Positions 1 through 5,337 are shown, counted from the stretch's first letter. The stretch: DNA of 32,536 nucleotides from a virus (IMGVR_UViG_3300035180_000506:1-32536), one strand, 5' to 3'. Notes: generated by a model not told the origin, from the letters alone. A program made the numbers and translations.

Positions 1-317
1 TGAAATACACTAATGAGATAGTTAAAAAGATAGTTGAGGATTATAATGCTGGAGTAGATGTTAAGATGATCGCATCTGATCTAACTAAAGAGATGGGTCA
101 GGTAGTGCCGGAACGAAGTGTTATAGCGAAGTTAAGTTCTTTGGGAGTTTACAAGAGGAAGGTATATACTAGTAAAACTGGTAGTGCACCAATTAAGAAA
201 GAAGAGTATATCGCTAAGATCTCCAAGATTCTGAAGATAGATATTGAACTACTAGAGAGTCTTGAAAAAGTAACTAAAACTGCTCTAATGCTTATTGTTG
301 ATCGACTAGAGAAGTAA
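1..317 (+). CDS. Small helix-turn-helix protein, paralogue 1 (5' end cut by the window)
   Basis: The frame is open from the first base. Bases 1-2 (TG) look like the last two bases of the start codon, because the next codons read KYTNEIVKKIVEDYNAG, matching the N-terminus of the three other paralogues (357-689, 2119-2457, 6735-7058). The full protein is then about 105 residues; the internal ATG at 66 would remove half of the conserved domain. The conserved core is RSVIAKLSxxxVYxxK, followed by a short SKTGSAPIKK linker and a C-terminal segment with the L-ESL-K-TKTAL pattern shared by the family. By eye the N-terminal half resembles the GcrA-type helix-turn-helix, which suggests DNA binding; this is inference. 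It is the only plus-strand member and converges on paralogue 2 at a shared bidirectional terminator. Confidence 0.85.
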   Translation, partial: KYTNEIVKKIVEDYNAGVDVKMIASDLTKEMGQVVPERSVIAKLSSLGVYKRKVYTSKTGSAPIKKEEYIAKISKILKIDIELLESLEKVTKTALMLIVDRLEK

Positions 318-320
318 AAA

Positions 321-352
321 AGCCCCTAACTGCTCATACCAGTTAGGGGCTT
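321..352. terminator. Bidirectional intrinsic terminator
   Basis: A perfect 12-bp stem, AGCCCCTAACTG (321-332) with CAGTTAGGGGCT (340-351), has a 7-base loop. It is flanked by A-runs on the left and T-runs on the right, so it can terminate both the plus-strand gene ending at 317 and the minus-strand gene ending at 357. Confidence 0.93.
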
Positions 353-356
353 TTTC

Positions 357-689
357 TTATTCTGCTTCTGCTTCTGCTTTAGCTTTCGTAAACTCCAGCA
401 GAGCTTCCAATGCTCCGTGTGTTGCTTTTACCAAAGATTCCAGCTGATTGCGGGGAACCCCGCTGCTTGCTGCAATTAGGTCAATCAACTGCTCCTTGGT
501 AAGCCGATCAGAAGCTGCGGCGCCGCCATTTTTAGTTTTAGCAACATACACTTTTTCACGGCTCAGTTTGGCAATCACAGAACGCACAGAGTGTCCTACA
601 GCTTTAGCCAGTTCTTCAACAGAGGTACCAGCCTTGTATTCACCAACGATCAGTTCAGTTTGTTCTTGGGTATAGTTAACGTTTTTCAT
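357..689 (-). CDS. Small helix-turn-helix protein, paralogue 2
   Basis: This 110-residue protein begins MKNVNYTQEQTELIVGEYKAG and carries the family core SVRSVIAKLSREKVYVAK at about residues 34-51. The C-terminal half keeps the L-ESL-KATHGAL pattern and ends in an Ala/Glu-rich tail. The ATG has an AAGGAG Shine-Dalgarno about 8 bases upstream. It is the second gene of a two-gene minus-strand unit, 17 bases behind the 49-residue ORF at 707-856, and ends at the bidirectional terminator. The domain looks like a short GcrA- or Myb-like DNA-binding helix-turn-helix. The likely role is regulator or DNA-organising protein; the target is unknown. Confidence 0.88.
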   Translation of the reverse strand: MKNVNYTQEQTELIVGEYKAGTSVEELAKAVGHSVRSVIAKLSREKVYVAKTKNGGAAASDRLTKEQLIDLIAASSGVPRNQLESLVKATHGALEALLEFTKAKAEAEAE

Positions 690-706
690 TTTTAATGCTC
701 CTTAGT

Positions 707-856
707 TTATTGTGGAATATCAATTTCTTCGATAAAACTCTCAGCTACTATAGTACCTGCCAAAGTATTTCTAGGATCTTCATTAGGTTCCCAGGTATTG
801 CAAACTCCCACTTCTTCTGAATATTCAAACAAGTCAAAGCCTTCATAAATGGTCAT
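707..856 (-). CDS. Hypothetical 49-residue acidic protein
   Basis: The ORF starts MTIYEGFDLFEYSEEVG and ends FIEEIDIPQ. It is strongly acidic, with many Glu and Asp and very few Lys or Arg, and has one Cys and no membrane segment. AAAGGA lies about 6 bases before the ATG, and a promoter (TTGATT, 17 bp, TATAAT) lies 34 bases upstream. It is followed 17 bases later by helix-turn-helix paralogue 2, so the two are probably co-transcribed. No family recognised. A small acidic protein beside a DNA-binding protein could be an inhibitor or DNA mimic, but that is speculation. Confidence 0.72.
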   Translation of the reverse strand: MTIYEGFDLFEYSEEVGVCNTWEPNEDPRNTLAGTIVAESFIEEIDIPQ

Positions 857-889
857 TTTGTTTTCCTTTATTCCCCAGCCGATAAAGAT

Positions 890-918
890 ATTATACGCTT
901 AAGCCTTATAAAAATCAA
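890..918 (-). promoter_or_regulatory. Sigma-70-type promoter for the 856-to-357 unit
   Basis: On the minus strand TTGATT (913-918) is separated by 17 bases from a consensus TATAAT (890-895). It lies 34 bases before the start of the 49-residue ORF. Confidence 0.75.
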
Positions 919-1051
919 GACAACTTTTTTATATCTAAATTATTTTTAGTAATTTTTAAGCAGTTTTATTACTACCAATCTTTACTGGTTGCGCAATGGA
1001 TTAAATAGCAAAATTTAGCCGCCTAAGTTTTCCACTACTAATTTTCAGCAC

Positions 1052-1152
1052 CAAATTTGCACTAATCTCCCAAATTTGCACTAATCTCCCCCGTTTATCT
1101 CCCAATTTGCTCCAATTCGCTCCAATTTCCTACGATTTGCCCAAATTGCACT
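1052..1152. repeat. 19-bp direct repeats with degenerate followers
   Basis: Two perfect tandem copies of CAAATTTGCACTAATCTCC occupy 1052-1070 and 1071-1089. Degenerate versions follow (TCTCCCAATTTGC, TCCAATTCGC, TCCAATTTCC, CCCAAATTGCACTAAT) up to about 1152. They do not form an ORF and look like an iteron-type cluster. Confidence 0.75.
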
Positions 1153-1212
1153 AATTACTAGTCCTCAGCTAGAATTAAGTGATAATTGCACTAAGCTTGG
1201 TATAATTTACAC

Positions 1213-1241
1213 TTGACAAGTTTTGCCACTGCGCGTACAAT
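1213..1241 (+). promoter_or_regulatory. Plus-strand promoter upstream of the 27-bp array
   Basis: TTGACA (1213-1218), a 17-bp spacer and TACAAT (1236-1241) are followed by GGGCGCGGACC. This resembles the GC-rich start of the five other plus-strand modules, but the downstream sequence has no single clear hairpin. A transcript would run into the 27-bp repeat array. A primer or regulatory RNA is possible. Confidence 0.62.
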
Positions 1242-1320
1242 GGGCGCGGACCTCAAAAAAATTTGGAATTGGCACTGTATGCTGCACGGCGCACCGCGCA
1301 GAACATGGTAGGTGCTCCCG

Positions 1321-1565
1321 TTTTCTAAGCCCTTGATTTTATTGGCTTTTTCTAAGTGGTTGATTTCATTGAGGTTTTCCAAGCCCTTGATTTTGTTGAG
1401 GTTTTCTAAGTGGTTGATTTTGTTGAGGTTTTCTAAGTGGTTGATTTCATTGGCTTTTTCTAAGTTATTGATTTCATTGGCTTTTTCTAAGTGGTTGATT
1501 TTATTGGTTTTTCTAAGTGGTTGATTTCATTGGCTTTTTCTAAGTGGTTGATTTTGTTGAGTTTT
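1321..1565. repeat. 27-bp tandem repeat array, nine units
   Basis: Nine adjacent units start at 1321, 1348, 1375, 1402, 1429, 1456, 1483, 1509 and 1536. Seven are 27 bp and two (1483 and 1536) are 26 bp. The unit is close to TTTTCTAAGTGGTTGATTTC followed by ATTGGCT or GTTGAGG. Variation is confined mainly to three places: the CCC/TGG/TTA triplet, T or C in GATTT(T/C), and ATTGGC against GTTGAG. There are no unique spacers, so it is not a CRISPR. The 26-bp units break both reading frames that cross the array, which argues against coding. Confidence 0.9.
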
Positions 1566-1586
1566 CCCCCAATTGCGCGAATTACG

Positions 1587-1633
1587 CTAACCCCTTGTTT
1601 TCACAAGGAAATCTGCGAAATTGCGCGGGTTAG
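1587..1633. repeat. Nested inverted repeat downstream of the array
   Basis: An outer pair CTAACCC (1587-1593) and GGGTTAG (1627-1633) encloses an inner hairpin CCTTGT (1593-1598) with ACAAGG (1603-1608). AATTGCGCG is repeated directly at 1571-1579 and 1619-1627. It could form a structured origin or protein-binding site. Confidence 0.6.
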
Positions 1634-1792
1634 GGTAAGTTATTGATTTCATTAAATTAAATAAACCTTGACAATACGCGCGCATTGTGCGAAAATATGT
1701 TATAAGTGGGAAAGTTTGCATTTTTGGCGCAAGCTGGCACGATTTTTGCTAAAGCAATTTTTAGGCCAGGGAAATTTATTTTTATTTTTCGC

Positions 1793-1821
1793 TTGACAAT
1801 TTTTTAGCGGCATGGTAAAAT
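1793..1821 (+). promoter_or_regulatory. Orphan promoter module E1
   Basis: TTGACA (1793-1798), a 17-bp spacer and TAAAAT (1816-1821) run directly into TGGCGCCGCC. The sequence from CGCTTGACA to TGGCGCCGC is nearly identical to module E2 (3287). It points away from the minus-strand gene order and no ORF follows; the next feature on its strand is the Fur-box-like palindrome. Confidence 0.8.
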
Positions 1822-1832
1822 TGGCGCCGCCG

Positions 1833-1853
1833 AAATGATAATCATTATCATTT
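1833..1853. promoter_or_regulatory. Fur-operator-like palindrome after promoter E1
   Basis: A perfect 10-1-10 palindrome centred on 1843 contains TGATAATCATTATCA, the exact 7-1-7 core of the Fur box. Aligned with the 19-bp E. coli Fur consensus, 1831-1849 matches at 16 positions. It covers roughly +5 to +25 of the E1 transcript. The flanks GCC and GGC would extend it into a hairpin in RNA, so a plain stem-loop is the alternative reading. Confidence 0.6.
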
Positions 1854-1867
1854 GGGCTTTGGGCAAG

Positions 1868-1891
1868 AAAAAACCGGGTTTTTAACCCGGC
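1868..1891 (-). terminator. Intrinsic terminator of the 2457-to-1911 unit
   Basis: On the minus strand CCGGGTT, AAA, AACCCGG (74-90 of the 1800s) is followed by six T. It lies 20 bases after the stop codon of the 52-residue ORF. Confidence 0.88.
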
Positions 1892-1910
1892 TTTAATTTA
1901 AGGCTTGATT

Positions 1911-2069
1911 TCAGGTAATTTTTACTACGTTACCTAAAATCATAATCTTATATCCTTTGGATCTAAGATTTTCTAGTTTTTTTGATAGTTTCAAGGCAAT
2001 TTTATTTGCCTTTACTTTTCTATCATAATCATTGCCAGCATTTTTCAAGTATTCCTTTTTAGTTTCCAT
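1911..2069 (-). CDS. Hypothetical 52-residue basic protein
   Basis: The ORF begins METKKEYLKNAGNDYDRKV and continues with a Lys-rich amphipathic helix (ALKLSKKLENLRSKG) and a short beta-like end (YKIMILGNVVKIT). AAGGAA lies about 10 bases before the ATG. It is the second gene behind helix-turn-helix paralogue 3, separated from it by a GC-rich stem-loop, and is followed by a terminator. The context and high Lys content fit a small nucleic-acid-binding protein, but no family is recognised. Confidence 0.72.
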   Translation of the reverse strand: METKKEYLKNAGNDYDRKVKANKIALKLSKKLENLRSKGYKIMILGNVVKIT

Positions 2070-2090
2070 ATCCAATAATTTCCTTTTTGT

Positions 2091-2111
2091 GGCCGGGCTT
2101 TTAACCCGGCC
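2091..2111 (-). other. GC-rich intercistronic stem-loop
   Basis: GGCCGGG (2091-2097) and CCCGGCC (2105-2111) enclose a 7-base loop between the stop of paralogue 3 and the next RBS. No T-run follows in either direction, so it may be an attenuator or RNA-stabilising hairpin. Its GCCGGGTTAAAA arm is also present in the terminator at 1868-1891, which suggests a local duplication. Confidence 0.65.
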
Positions 2112-2118
2112 AAGTTAA

Positions 2119-2457
2119 TTAGATAGGTTTGCTATTTGCAAGGGCGGCAAAAATCTTGTTAAGCGCCGTTTTGTTCGCCTTGGTCAGGCTTTCGGTTTCT
2201 GCTTCGGTAAAGCCAAGAACATTACCAATTGCATCCGCTACGGTGTCCTTCTTAACAGGTGCTTCACCCGTCTTTGTCGTGCGCACCTTGGCAATATAAA
2301 CCTTTTCACGGCTCAGTTTTGCAATAACGGACCTAACGCTTTTTCCCATGCTAGAAGCCAGCAATTCTACAGTTTCCTTTGTAGGATTGGCTGTGTATTC
2401 CGCAATCATTTCAGCGGTTTGTTCGGACGTGTAGTTTTCGATTTTAGTGGTTGCCAT
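2119..2457 (-). CDS. Small helix-turn-helix protein, paralogue 3
   Basis: This 112-residue protein has the family layout: MATTKIENYTSEQTAEMIAEY at the N-terminus, core GKSVRSVIAKLSREKVYIAK at about residues 38-57, linker TKTGEAPVKKD, and a C-terminal half with the ESLTKANKTAL pattern. GGAG lies about 8 bases before the ATG within GGAGAATCAAAAATGGC, a leader shared with paralogue 4 and, with one change, with the broken copy at 2576-2740. It has its own promoter at 2530-2558. A DNA-binding regulator or DNA-organising protein is the likely role; the amplification of the family in one locus is unusual. Confidence 0.88.
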   Translation of the reverse strand: MATTKIENYTSEQTAEMIAEYTANPTKETVELLASSMGKSVRSVIAKLSREKVYIAKVRTTKTGEAPVKKDTVADAIGNVLGFTEAETESLTKANKTALNKIFAALANSKPI

Positions 2458-2508
2458 TTTTGATTCTCCATTTTGGCCGGTTTAGGAATTTTGGGGTTTC
2501 GCTGGCCG

Positions 2509-2560
2509 TTTCGTCACCCCATGAAAAACATTATATAGGATTTAATTCATTTTTGCAAGT
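2509..2560. repeat. 52-bp direct repeat, copy A (carries a minus-strand promoter)
   Basis: Positions 2509-2560 are identical to 2782-2833. Each copy sits about 50 bases upstream of a helix-turn-helix start codon and contains the same minus-strand promoter. Similarity continues more weakly on both sides, so the repeat is the best-preserved part of a longer duplication. Confidence 0.9.
2530..2558 (-). promoter_or_regulatory. Promoter of helix-turn-helix paralogue 3
   Basis: On the minus strand TTGCAA (2553-2558), 17 bases and TATAAT (2530-2535) lie inside the 52-bp repeat, 72 bases upstream of the ATG. Confidence 0.8.
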
Positions 2561-2575
2561 ATTTTTTTAAAATAT

Positions 2576-2740
2576 TTAGTTTTTTTCACACAACCAAGAA
2601 ACAATACATTTACCTAGGACATTAAACAGCAATTCTACAGTTTCCTTAGTAGGTGGATTAGCCTTGTATTCCGCAGTTATTTCAACGATAGTTTCAACGA
2701 TTTCATCAATAGTGTAACTTCCAATTTTATTAGTTGCCAT
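2576..2740 (-). pseudogene. Truncated helix-turn-helix paralogue fused to a gene remnant
   Basis: An ORF of 54 codons starts MATNKIGSYTIDEIVETIVE and continues TAEYKANPPTKETVELL, matching the first 40 or so residues of paralogue 3, including its RBS and leader. After ETVELL the family core RSVIAKLSRE is missing. The sequence instead runs into a degenerate copy of the 3' end of the Cys-rich gene at 2804-3025 (compare TTTCTTGGTTGTGTGAAAA with the CGKDAKYFK-coding end) and stops. Copy B of the 52-bp promoter repeat lies upstream. It reads as a deletion within a tandem duplication. A short peptide could still be made because promoter and RBS are intact. Confidence 0.8.
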
Positions 2741-2781
2741 TTTCGATTCTCCATTTTAGCCTGTCCAGGAATTTTTTGGGA

Positions 2782-2833
2782 TTTCGTCACCCCATGAAAA
2801 ACATTATATAGGATTTAATTCATTTTTGCAAGT
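2782..2833. repeat. 52-bp direct repeat, copy B
   Basis: Identical to 2509-2560. It overlaps the last codons of the Cys-rich gene at 2804-3025 and supplies the promoter for the truncated paralogue. Confidence 0.9.
2803..2831 (-). promoter_or_regulatory. Promoter copy upstream of the truncated paralogue
   Basis: TTGCAA (2826-2831), 17 bases and TATAAT (2803-2808) on the minus strand are the same as the promoter at 2530-2558. Confidence 0.75.
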
Positions 2834-3025
2834 TTTTTCTTTAAAATATTTTGCATCCTTTCCACAACCAAAAAATATTGCATTTCTTTCAGCCATGCAA
2901 TATTCAGCATCCTGTTCTATTTGAATCCTCTCCCCTGAAACAGGGCTGATATAATAAGCCGGTTCCTTCAATTTTCTAGTACAGTAGCCAGCATTAAAAA
3001 ACTGGCAATCTTTGCATAATTTCAT
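2804..3025 (-). CDS. Cys-rich 73-residue protein, probable zinc-binding
   Basis: The protein begins MKLCKDCQFFNAGYCTRK, giving Cys4, Cys7 and Cys15, with three more Cys at about residues 43, 54 and 67. CxxC followed by spaced Cys is typical of small metal-binding knuckles in phage accessory proteins. It overlaps the upstream 52-residue ORF by four bases (ATGA), so the two are translationally coupled. Its 3' end lies in the 52-bp promoter repeat, and a decayed copy of that end is fused to the truncated paralogue. Function unknown. Confidence 0.75.
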   Translation of the reverse strand: MKLCKDCQFFNAGYCTRKLKEPAYYISPVSGERIQIEQDAEYCMAERNAIFFGCGKDAKYFKEKTCKNELNPI

Positions 3026-3180
3026 TTTGTCAATTCCTTTTTAGCCTTAATCATCAAACTCATAGCCTCATTTTCCGGCATATAAAGCGCCAGTAGATTA
3101 AACGAAGCGGAAAAACTAAATTTCATGGCTTTAAACATAGCAAGAATATATGAAATCCTTGCATTATTTACGGTTTCCAT
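3022..3180 (-). CDS. Hypothetical 52-residue protein
   Basis: The ORF starts METVNNARISYILAMFKAMK and ends MSLMIKAKKELTK. It has one moderately hydrophobic helix and a basic tail. AAAGGG lies a few bases before the ATG, and its TGA overlaps the ATG of the Cys-rich gene as ATGA, which supports both starts. The leader contains TCATCAGGTAA, also found in the leader of the HAD gene at 4214-4690. No family recognised. Confidence 0.7.
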   Translation of the reverse strand: METVNNARISYILAMFKAMKFSFSASFNLLALYMPENEAMSLMIKAKKELTK

Positions 3181-3198
3181 TTTTAACCCTTTCTTTAT

Positions 3199-3219
3199 TT
3201 ACCTGATGAGTTAATTATA
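3199..3219 (-). promoter_or_regulatory. -10 box and shared leader motif of the 3180-to-2804 unit
   Basis: A consensus TATAAT (minus strand, 3214-3219) is present but no good -35 lies 17 bases upstream. Just downstream is TCATCAGGTAA (3199-3209), repeated at the same place in the leader of the gene at 4690 (4713-4723). Confidence 0.5.
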
Positions 3220-3286
3220 CACGAAATCACAAAAAAGTGTACGATTATTTTTATGGAGTTATAAATAAAATTAGTGCAAAAAGCGC

Positions 3287-3315
3287 TTGACAATTTTTTA
3301 GTGGCATGATAAAAT
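3287..3315 (+). promoter_or_regulatory. Orphan promoter module E2
   Basis: TTGACA (3287-3292), 17 bases and TAAAAT (3310-3315) are followed by TGGCGCCGC and at once by a long hairpin. The promoter differs from E1 at only two spacer positions. No ORF follows on this strand. Confidence 0.8.
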
Positions 3316-3321
3316 TGGCGC

Positions 3322-3377
3322 CGCAAGCCATTGATTTTAAAGGCTTTTTTATTTTCCTTTAAAATCAATGGCTTGCG
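3322..3377 (+). terminator. 22-bp perfect hairpin after promoter E2
   Basis: CGCAAGCCATTGATTTTAAA plus GG (3322-3343) pairs perfectly with 3356-3377 around a 12-base T-rich loop. Within its left arm AAGCC with GGCTT followed by six T is a second, smaller terminator for the plus strand. A transcript from E2 would therefore be about 30-60 bases long. Confidence 0.75.
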
Positions 3378-3390
3378 TAAAATTATGGGC

Positions 3391-3419
3391 AAAACAAAAC
3401 CTGGTAAAGCCAAGTTTTG
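3391..3419 (-). terminator. Probable terminator of the exonuclease gene
   Basis: On the minus strand CAAAAC.TGG (one mismatch), a 5-base loop and CCA.GTTTTG are followed by TTTTG. It begins 10 bases after the stop codon at 3429. Confidence 0.65.
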
Positions 3420-3428
3420 TCAAGATTT

Positions 3429-4115
3429 TTATTTTGCAATAAATGCATCTTTTAATTGACATTCTCGCCAGTTATAGGGCCTCATTTTTTTACGCCAATT
3501 TTTACTTTTCAAAACATTAACCAAAATATGCCGCTCAAAATCTTTACAGTCTGATAATGCCGTGTGCTGTTCTGCTGCCTTTATGCCAGTAACATAATGG
3601 CACATAACTTCGGCATTGGTTTGATAAGTGGCATTTCCCAATTCCGTAACCTTATTAAAATAATGGTTATCAAGTACGAATTGACGATATTTTTTAGTTT
3701 GACCATACAAGCCGTAAGCCATCTGCCACAGGCAAAGGTAATCATTAAACCGGCTGAAATCAATCCCTGATTTCTGCAATTTATCTTTATCAAAAGCGGC
3801 ATTATAGGATACGGCAATAACTTCGGGATATTTTGCTATAACTCGGTCAAGCCAGCGATTAACTCCCTGAACCGATGATATCATAATCGAACCATTTTCA
3901 AGCATATTCGCATATTTTTGCTGGCGTAGTTTCAGATTCCAAAGTGTGCTTTGATTATCATGGAATAACGGCTCATTGGCAAAATCCTTTAGAATAACCG
4001 AGCATTCCGATTCAATTACACCATGCCTGTCACACAAAACCGCCCCAAAATCATAAACATGATCTTCCATTGTGGTTTCAGTGTCAATTATCAAAAACAT
4101 CTGTTTTTTTGCCAT
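3429..4115 (-). CDS. DnaQ-like DEDDh 3'-5' exonuclease
   Basis: The 228-residue protein has the three exonuclease motifs in order: Exo I FLIIDTETT near residue 7-15 (Asp and Glu of DxE), Exo II SYNAAFDKDKL near residue 103 (Asp), and Exo III HTALSDCKD near residue 184 (His and Asp). This is the DEDDh pattern of DnaQ, RNase T and phage-encoded exonucleases, which remove 3'-terminal nucleotides from DNA or RNA using two metal ions. No polymerase domain is attached, so it may act in proofreading in trans, in repair or in nucleotide recycling. It forms its own unit, with a promoter at 4181-4210 and a terminator at 3391-3419. Confidence 0.88.
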   Translation of the reverse strand: MAKKQMFLIIDTETTMEDHVYDFGAVLCDRHGVIESECSVILKDFANEPLFHDNQSTLWNLKLRQQKYANMLENGSIMISSVQGVNRWLDRVIAKYPEVIAVSYNAAFDKDKLQKSGIDFSRFNDYLCLWQMAYGLYGQTKKYRQFVLDNHYFNKVTELGNATYQTNAEVMCHYVTGIKAAEQHTALSDCKDFERHILVNVLKSKNWRKKMRPYNWRECQLKDAFIAK

Positions 4116-4180
4116 TTTCTTTTTTCCCTATTTTACCGTTTTGCAGTTTGCAGGTACGGACAATCAACCATGAAGCGCTT

Positions 4181-4210
4181 ATTATACAGCATTTTTATTT
4201 AAAAAAGCAA
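4181..4210 (-). promoter_or_regulatory. Promoter of the exonuclease gene
   Basis: On the minus strand TTGCTT (4205-4210), 18 bases and TATAAT (4181-4186) lie 65 bases before the ATG at 4115. It sits just after the stop of the HAD gene. Confidence 0.7.
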
Positions 4211-4213
4211 GGT

Positions 4214-4690
4214 TTAATGCCCTTGTTTGGAAGGAATATATACGCCTTTAATATTAAACTTATCACAAACAGCCTTTAGGTAATTGGTATTATCCTCAAA
4301 AAATACGGCATTATTACAGGCTGTTTTAAAATTTTTTAGGTTAAAAAATTTCTGTAAACCTTTAATTTTCAGAGTAGCGCCGGATTGGTTATCCCCTTCC
4401 TTTCTGCTGATAAAGTAGTCTGGCTTACCTAGTTTTTCATTAACAAACTTCCAATCCTGTTCACCCATTATCCGGGCAGTCGCAATTATAACGTAAGTTT
4501 CATTATCTGCTAAATCCGCTTTATATTGTTCGGCTAACGGCAGCAATGAATCGTTAAAAGCCTTATGGCTGTTATTGCGCCAATAGTCTAAATCAATCAT
4601 TTCCTTCCCGTTTTTTTCTATTGTTTTATAACGATGGATGCTACAAACTATCGTGCCATCCATATCATAAATTGCCAGTTTTTTAATCAT
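4214..4690 (-). CDS. HAD-superfamily phosphatase
   Basis: The protein has motif I YDMDGTI at residues 7-13 (nucleophile Asp and acid/base Asp), motif II IIATAR near residue 69 (Thr), and motif IV FFEDN near residue 131 (acidic pair). SRKEGD and GATLKIKGL lie between, as in small phage HAD proteins related to nucleotidase or polynucleotide phosphatase domains. Substrate unknown; a nucleotide or DNA 3'-phosphate is plausible. The start at 4690 is chosen over the ATG two codons earlier (4696) because AAGGAA abuts the first ATG but lies 6 bases from the second. Expressed from its own promoter (4729-4757). Confidence 0.82.
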   Translation of the reverse strand: MIKKLAIYDMDGTIVCSIHRYKTIEKNGKEMIDLDYWRNNSHKAFNDSLLPLAEQYKADLADNETYVIIATARIMGEQDWKFVNEKLGKPDYFISRKEGDNQSGATLKIKGLQKFFNLKNFKTACNNAVFFEDNTNYLKAVCDKFNIKGVYIPSKQGH

Positions 4691-4728
4691 TTCCATTTCC
4701 TTGTTTTGTTGTTTACCTGATGAAAATA

Positions 4729-4757
4729 ATTATATATGAAGTAATAAAAAAATGCAA
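4729..4757 (-). promoter_or_regulatory. Promoter of the HAD phosphatase gene
   Basis: On the minus strand TTGCAT (4752-4757), 17 bases and TATAAT (4729-4734) are followed by the shared leader word TCATCAGGTAA (4713-4723). Confidence 0.8.
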
Positions 4758-4803
4758 GATAATTTTTTAATCATTTCCATTTTCTTGCATTTTTTTTTTT
4801 TTA

Positions 4804-4858
4804 CCTGGCTTTGTCAAGCAAAATATATTTTCCTGGCTTTGTCAAGCAAAATATATTT
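4804..4858. repeat. 27-bp direct repeat, two copies
   Basis: 4804-4830 and 4832-4858 are identical 27-mers starting CCTGGCTTTGTCAAGC, one base apart. Read on the minus strand each contains GCTTGACAAAGCC, a -35-like word, but no proper -10 follows. A long T-tract precedes them. Confidence 0.88.
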
Positions 4859-4879
4859 GCGTATTTTTATAAAAAACGC

Positions 4880-4909
4880 TTGACGCGTACCATTTTATTA
4901 TGGTAAAAT
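4880..4909 (+). promoter_or_regulatory. Orphan promoter module E3
   Basis: TTGACG (4880-4885), 18 bases and TAAAAT (4904-4909) lead into TGGCGCGCCC and a perfect palindrome. Its spacer differs from E1 and E2 while -10 and start region are kept, so the start region is under constraint. Confidence 0.75.
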
Positions 4910-4915
4910 TGGCGC

Positions 4916-4944
4916 GCCCAAATGAGAATAATTCTCATTTGGGC
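4916..4944. promoter_or_regulatory. 29-bp perfect palindrome, Fur-box-like and terminator-like
   Basis: Fourteen base pairs on each side of a central A at 4930 are perfectly complementary. The core TGAGAATAATTCTCA matches the 7-1-7 Fur core at 12 of 15 positions. TTT follows on the plus strand, so in RNA it would also be a short intrinsic terminator for the E3 transcript (about 30-35 nt). Confidence 0.6.
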
Positions 4945-4957
4945 TTTATCAGCAATT

Positions 4958-5206
4958 TTATGCTGGATTTACAACAAAGACAATCTTGTCAGGAATCCGC
5001 GAAGGATATTCATTAGAAAAGGTCAAATAGTTAATTTTAGGATTAGTTACAAGTAATTCCGGGCTGTAAGCAGGGAAATATTTATAATTCAAATATTCCA
5101 GCGCTTTTCTAATAATTGCCTTTTCGTCAAAATATGCGCCAAATTCATTTTTTGGAATTTCGCGGATATCTTCGTATAATTCCATGATATCTATAACAAT
5201 TTTCAT
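4958..5206 (-). CDS. Hypothetical 82-residue protein
   Basis: The ORF starts MKIVIDIMELYEDIREIP and ends PDKIVFVVNPA. It is a soluble, mixed alpha/beta sequence with many aromatic residues in the middle (YLNYKYFPAYSPELL). The ATG at 5206 is chosen because it overlaps the TGA of the upstream membrane-protein ORF as ATGA and has GGAG 9 bases before it; an in-frame TTG at 5221 is also possible but less likely. Last gene of the four-gene unit starting at 5896. No family recognised. Confidence 0.7.
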   Translation of the reverse strand: MKIVIDIMELYEDIREIPKNEFGAYFDEKAIIRKALEYLNYKYFPAYSPELLVTNPKINYLTFSNEYPSRIPDKIVFVVNPA

Positions 5207-5337
5207 TTTCTCATTCTCCAATCATAATATGCTGAAATCAACAAGAGTATTAAAATACCCATTAAATCATACGCTTTTATTTCCATAAAAGTGTAAAAAA
5301 GTAAGGCAAGAAGCATCACAATAGCATATTTTATCAT
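5203..5337 (-). CDS. Small membrane protein, 44 residues
   Basis: The ORF MIKYAIVMLLALLFYTFMEI, KAYDLMGILILLLISAYYDW, RMRK has two hydrophobic segments (about residues 3-18 and 25-38) and a positively charged C-terminus. AAGG lies 8 bases before the ATG. The start is 4 bases after the stop of the metallopeptidase gene, and its TGA overlaps the next ATG. Tight packing on both sides supports a real gene. It is probably an inner-membrane protein; function unknown. Confidence 0.72.
   Translation of the reverse strand: MIKYAIVMLLALLFYTFMEIKAYDLMGILILLLISAYYDWRMRK

Larger units (their letters stand above)
919..1792. other. Long non-coding, repeat-rich region (candidate control region or origin)
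   Basis: About 870 bp lacks any convincing gene. From left to right it holds two 19-bp direct repeats with degenerate continuations, a plus-strand promoter at 1213, nine 27-bp tandem units, inverted repeats around 1587-1633, copies of AATTGCGCG at 1571 and 1619, and a second TTGACA at 1668 with a poor -10. AT-rich stretches alternate with GCGC-rich words. Dense iterated sequence in an intergenic gap is typical of phage replication origins or partition/regulatory loci. No replication gene is next to it in this window, so the role is open. Confidence 0.5.

Noticed and set aside
1191-1382. 63-residue minus-strand ORF running into the 27-bp array
   Set aside because: The only candidate start lies inside the repeats, no convincing RBS was found, and the rest covers the promoter at 1213. 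Low-complexity repeat translation explains it.
1312-1524. 70-residue plus-strand ORF made of FSKWLISL repeats
   Set aside because: It starts at GTG, consists only of the 27-bp units, and ends because of a 26-bp unit. Repeat length variation breaks the frame, which is not expected for a selected protein.
1321-1565. CRISPR array
   Set aside because: Units are contiguous, with no unique spacers and no Cas genes.
1668-1697. A sixth TTGACA-type module
   Set aside because: TTGACA at 1668 has only a poor AAAATA at 18 bases, and no TGGCGCCG start region follows.
3195-3413. 72-residue minus-strand ORF
   Set aside because: It lies across the E2 promoter and its 22-bp hairpin, has no clear RBS and overlaps the promoter of the 3180 unit.
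5206-5221. TTG start at 5221 for the 82-residue protein
   Set aside because: The ATG at 5206 overlaps the upstream stop as ATGA and has a GGAG at good distance.
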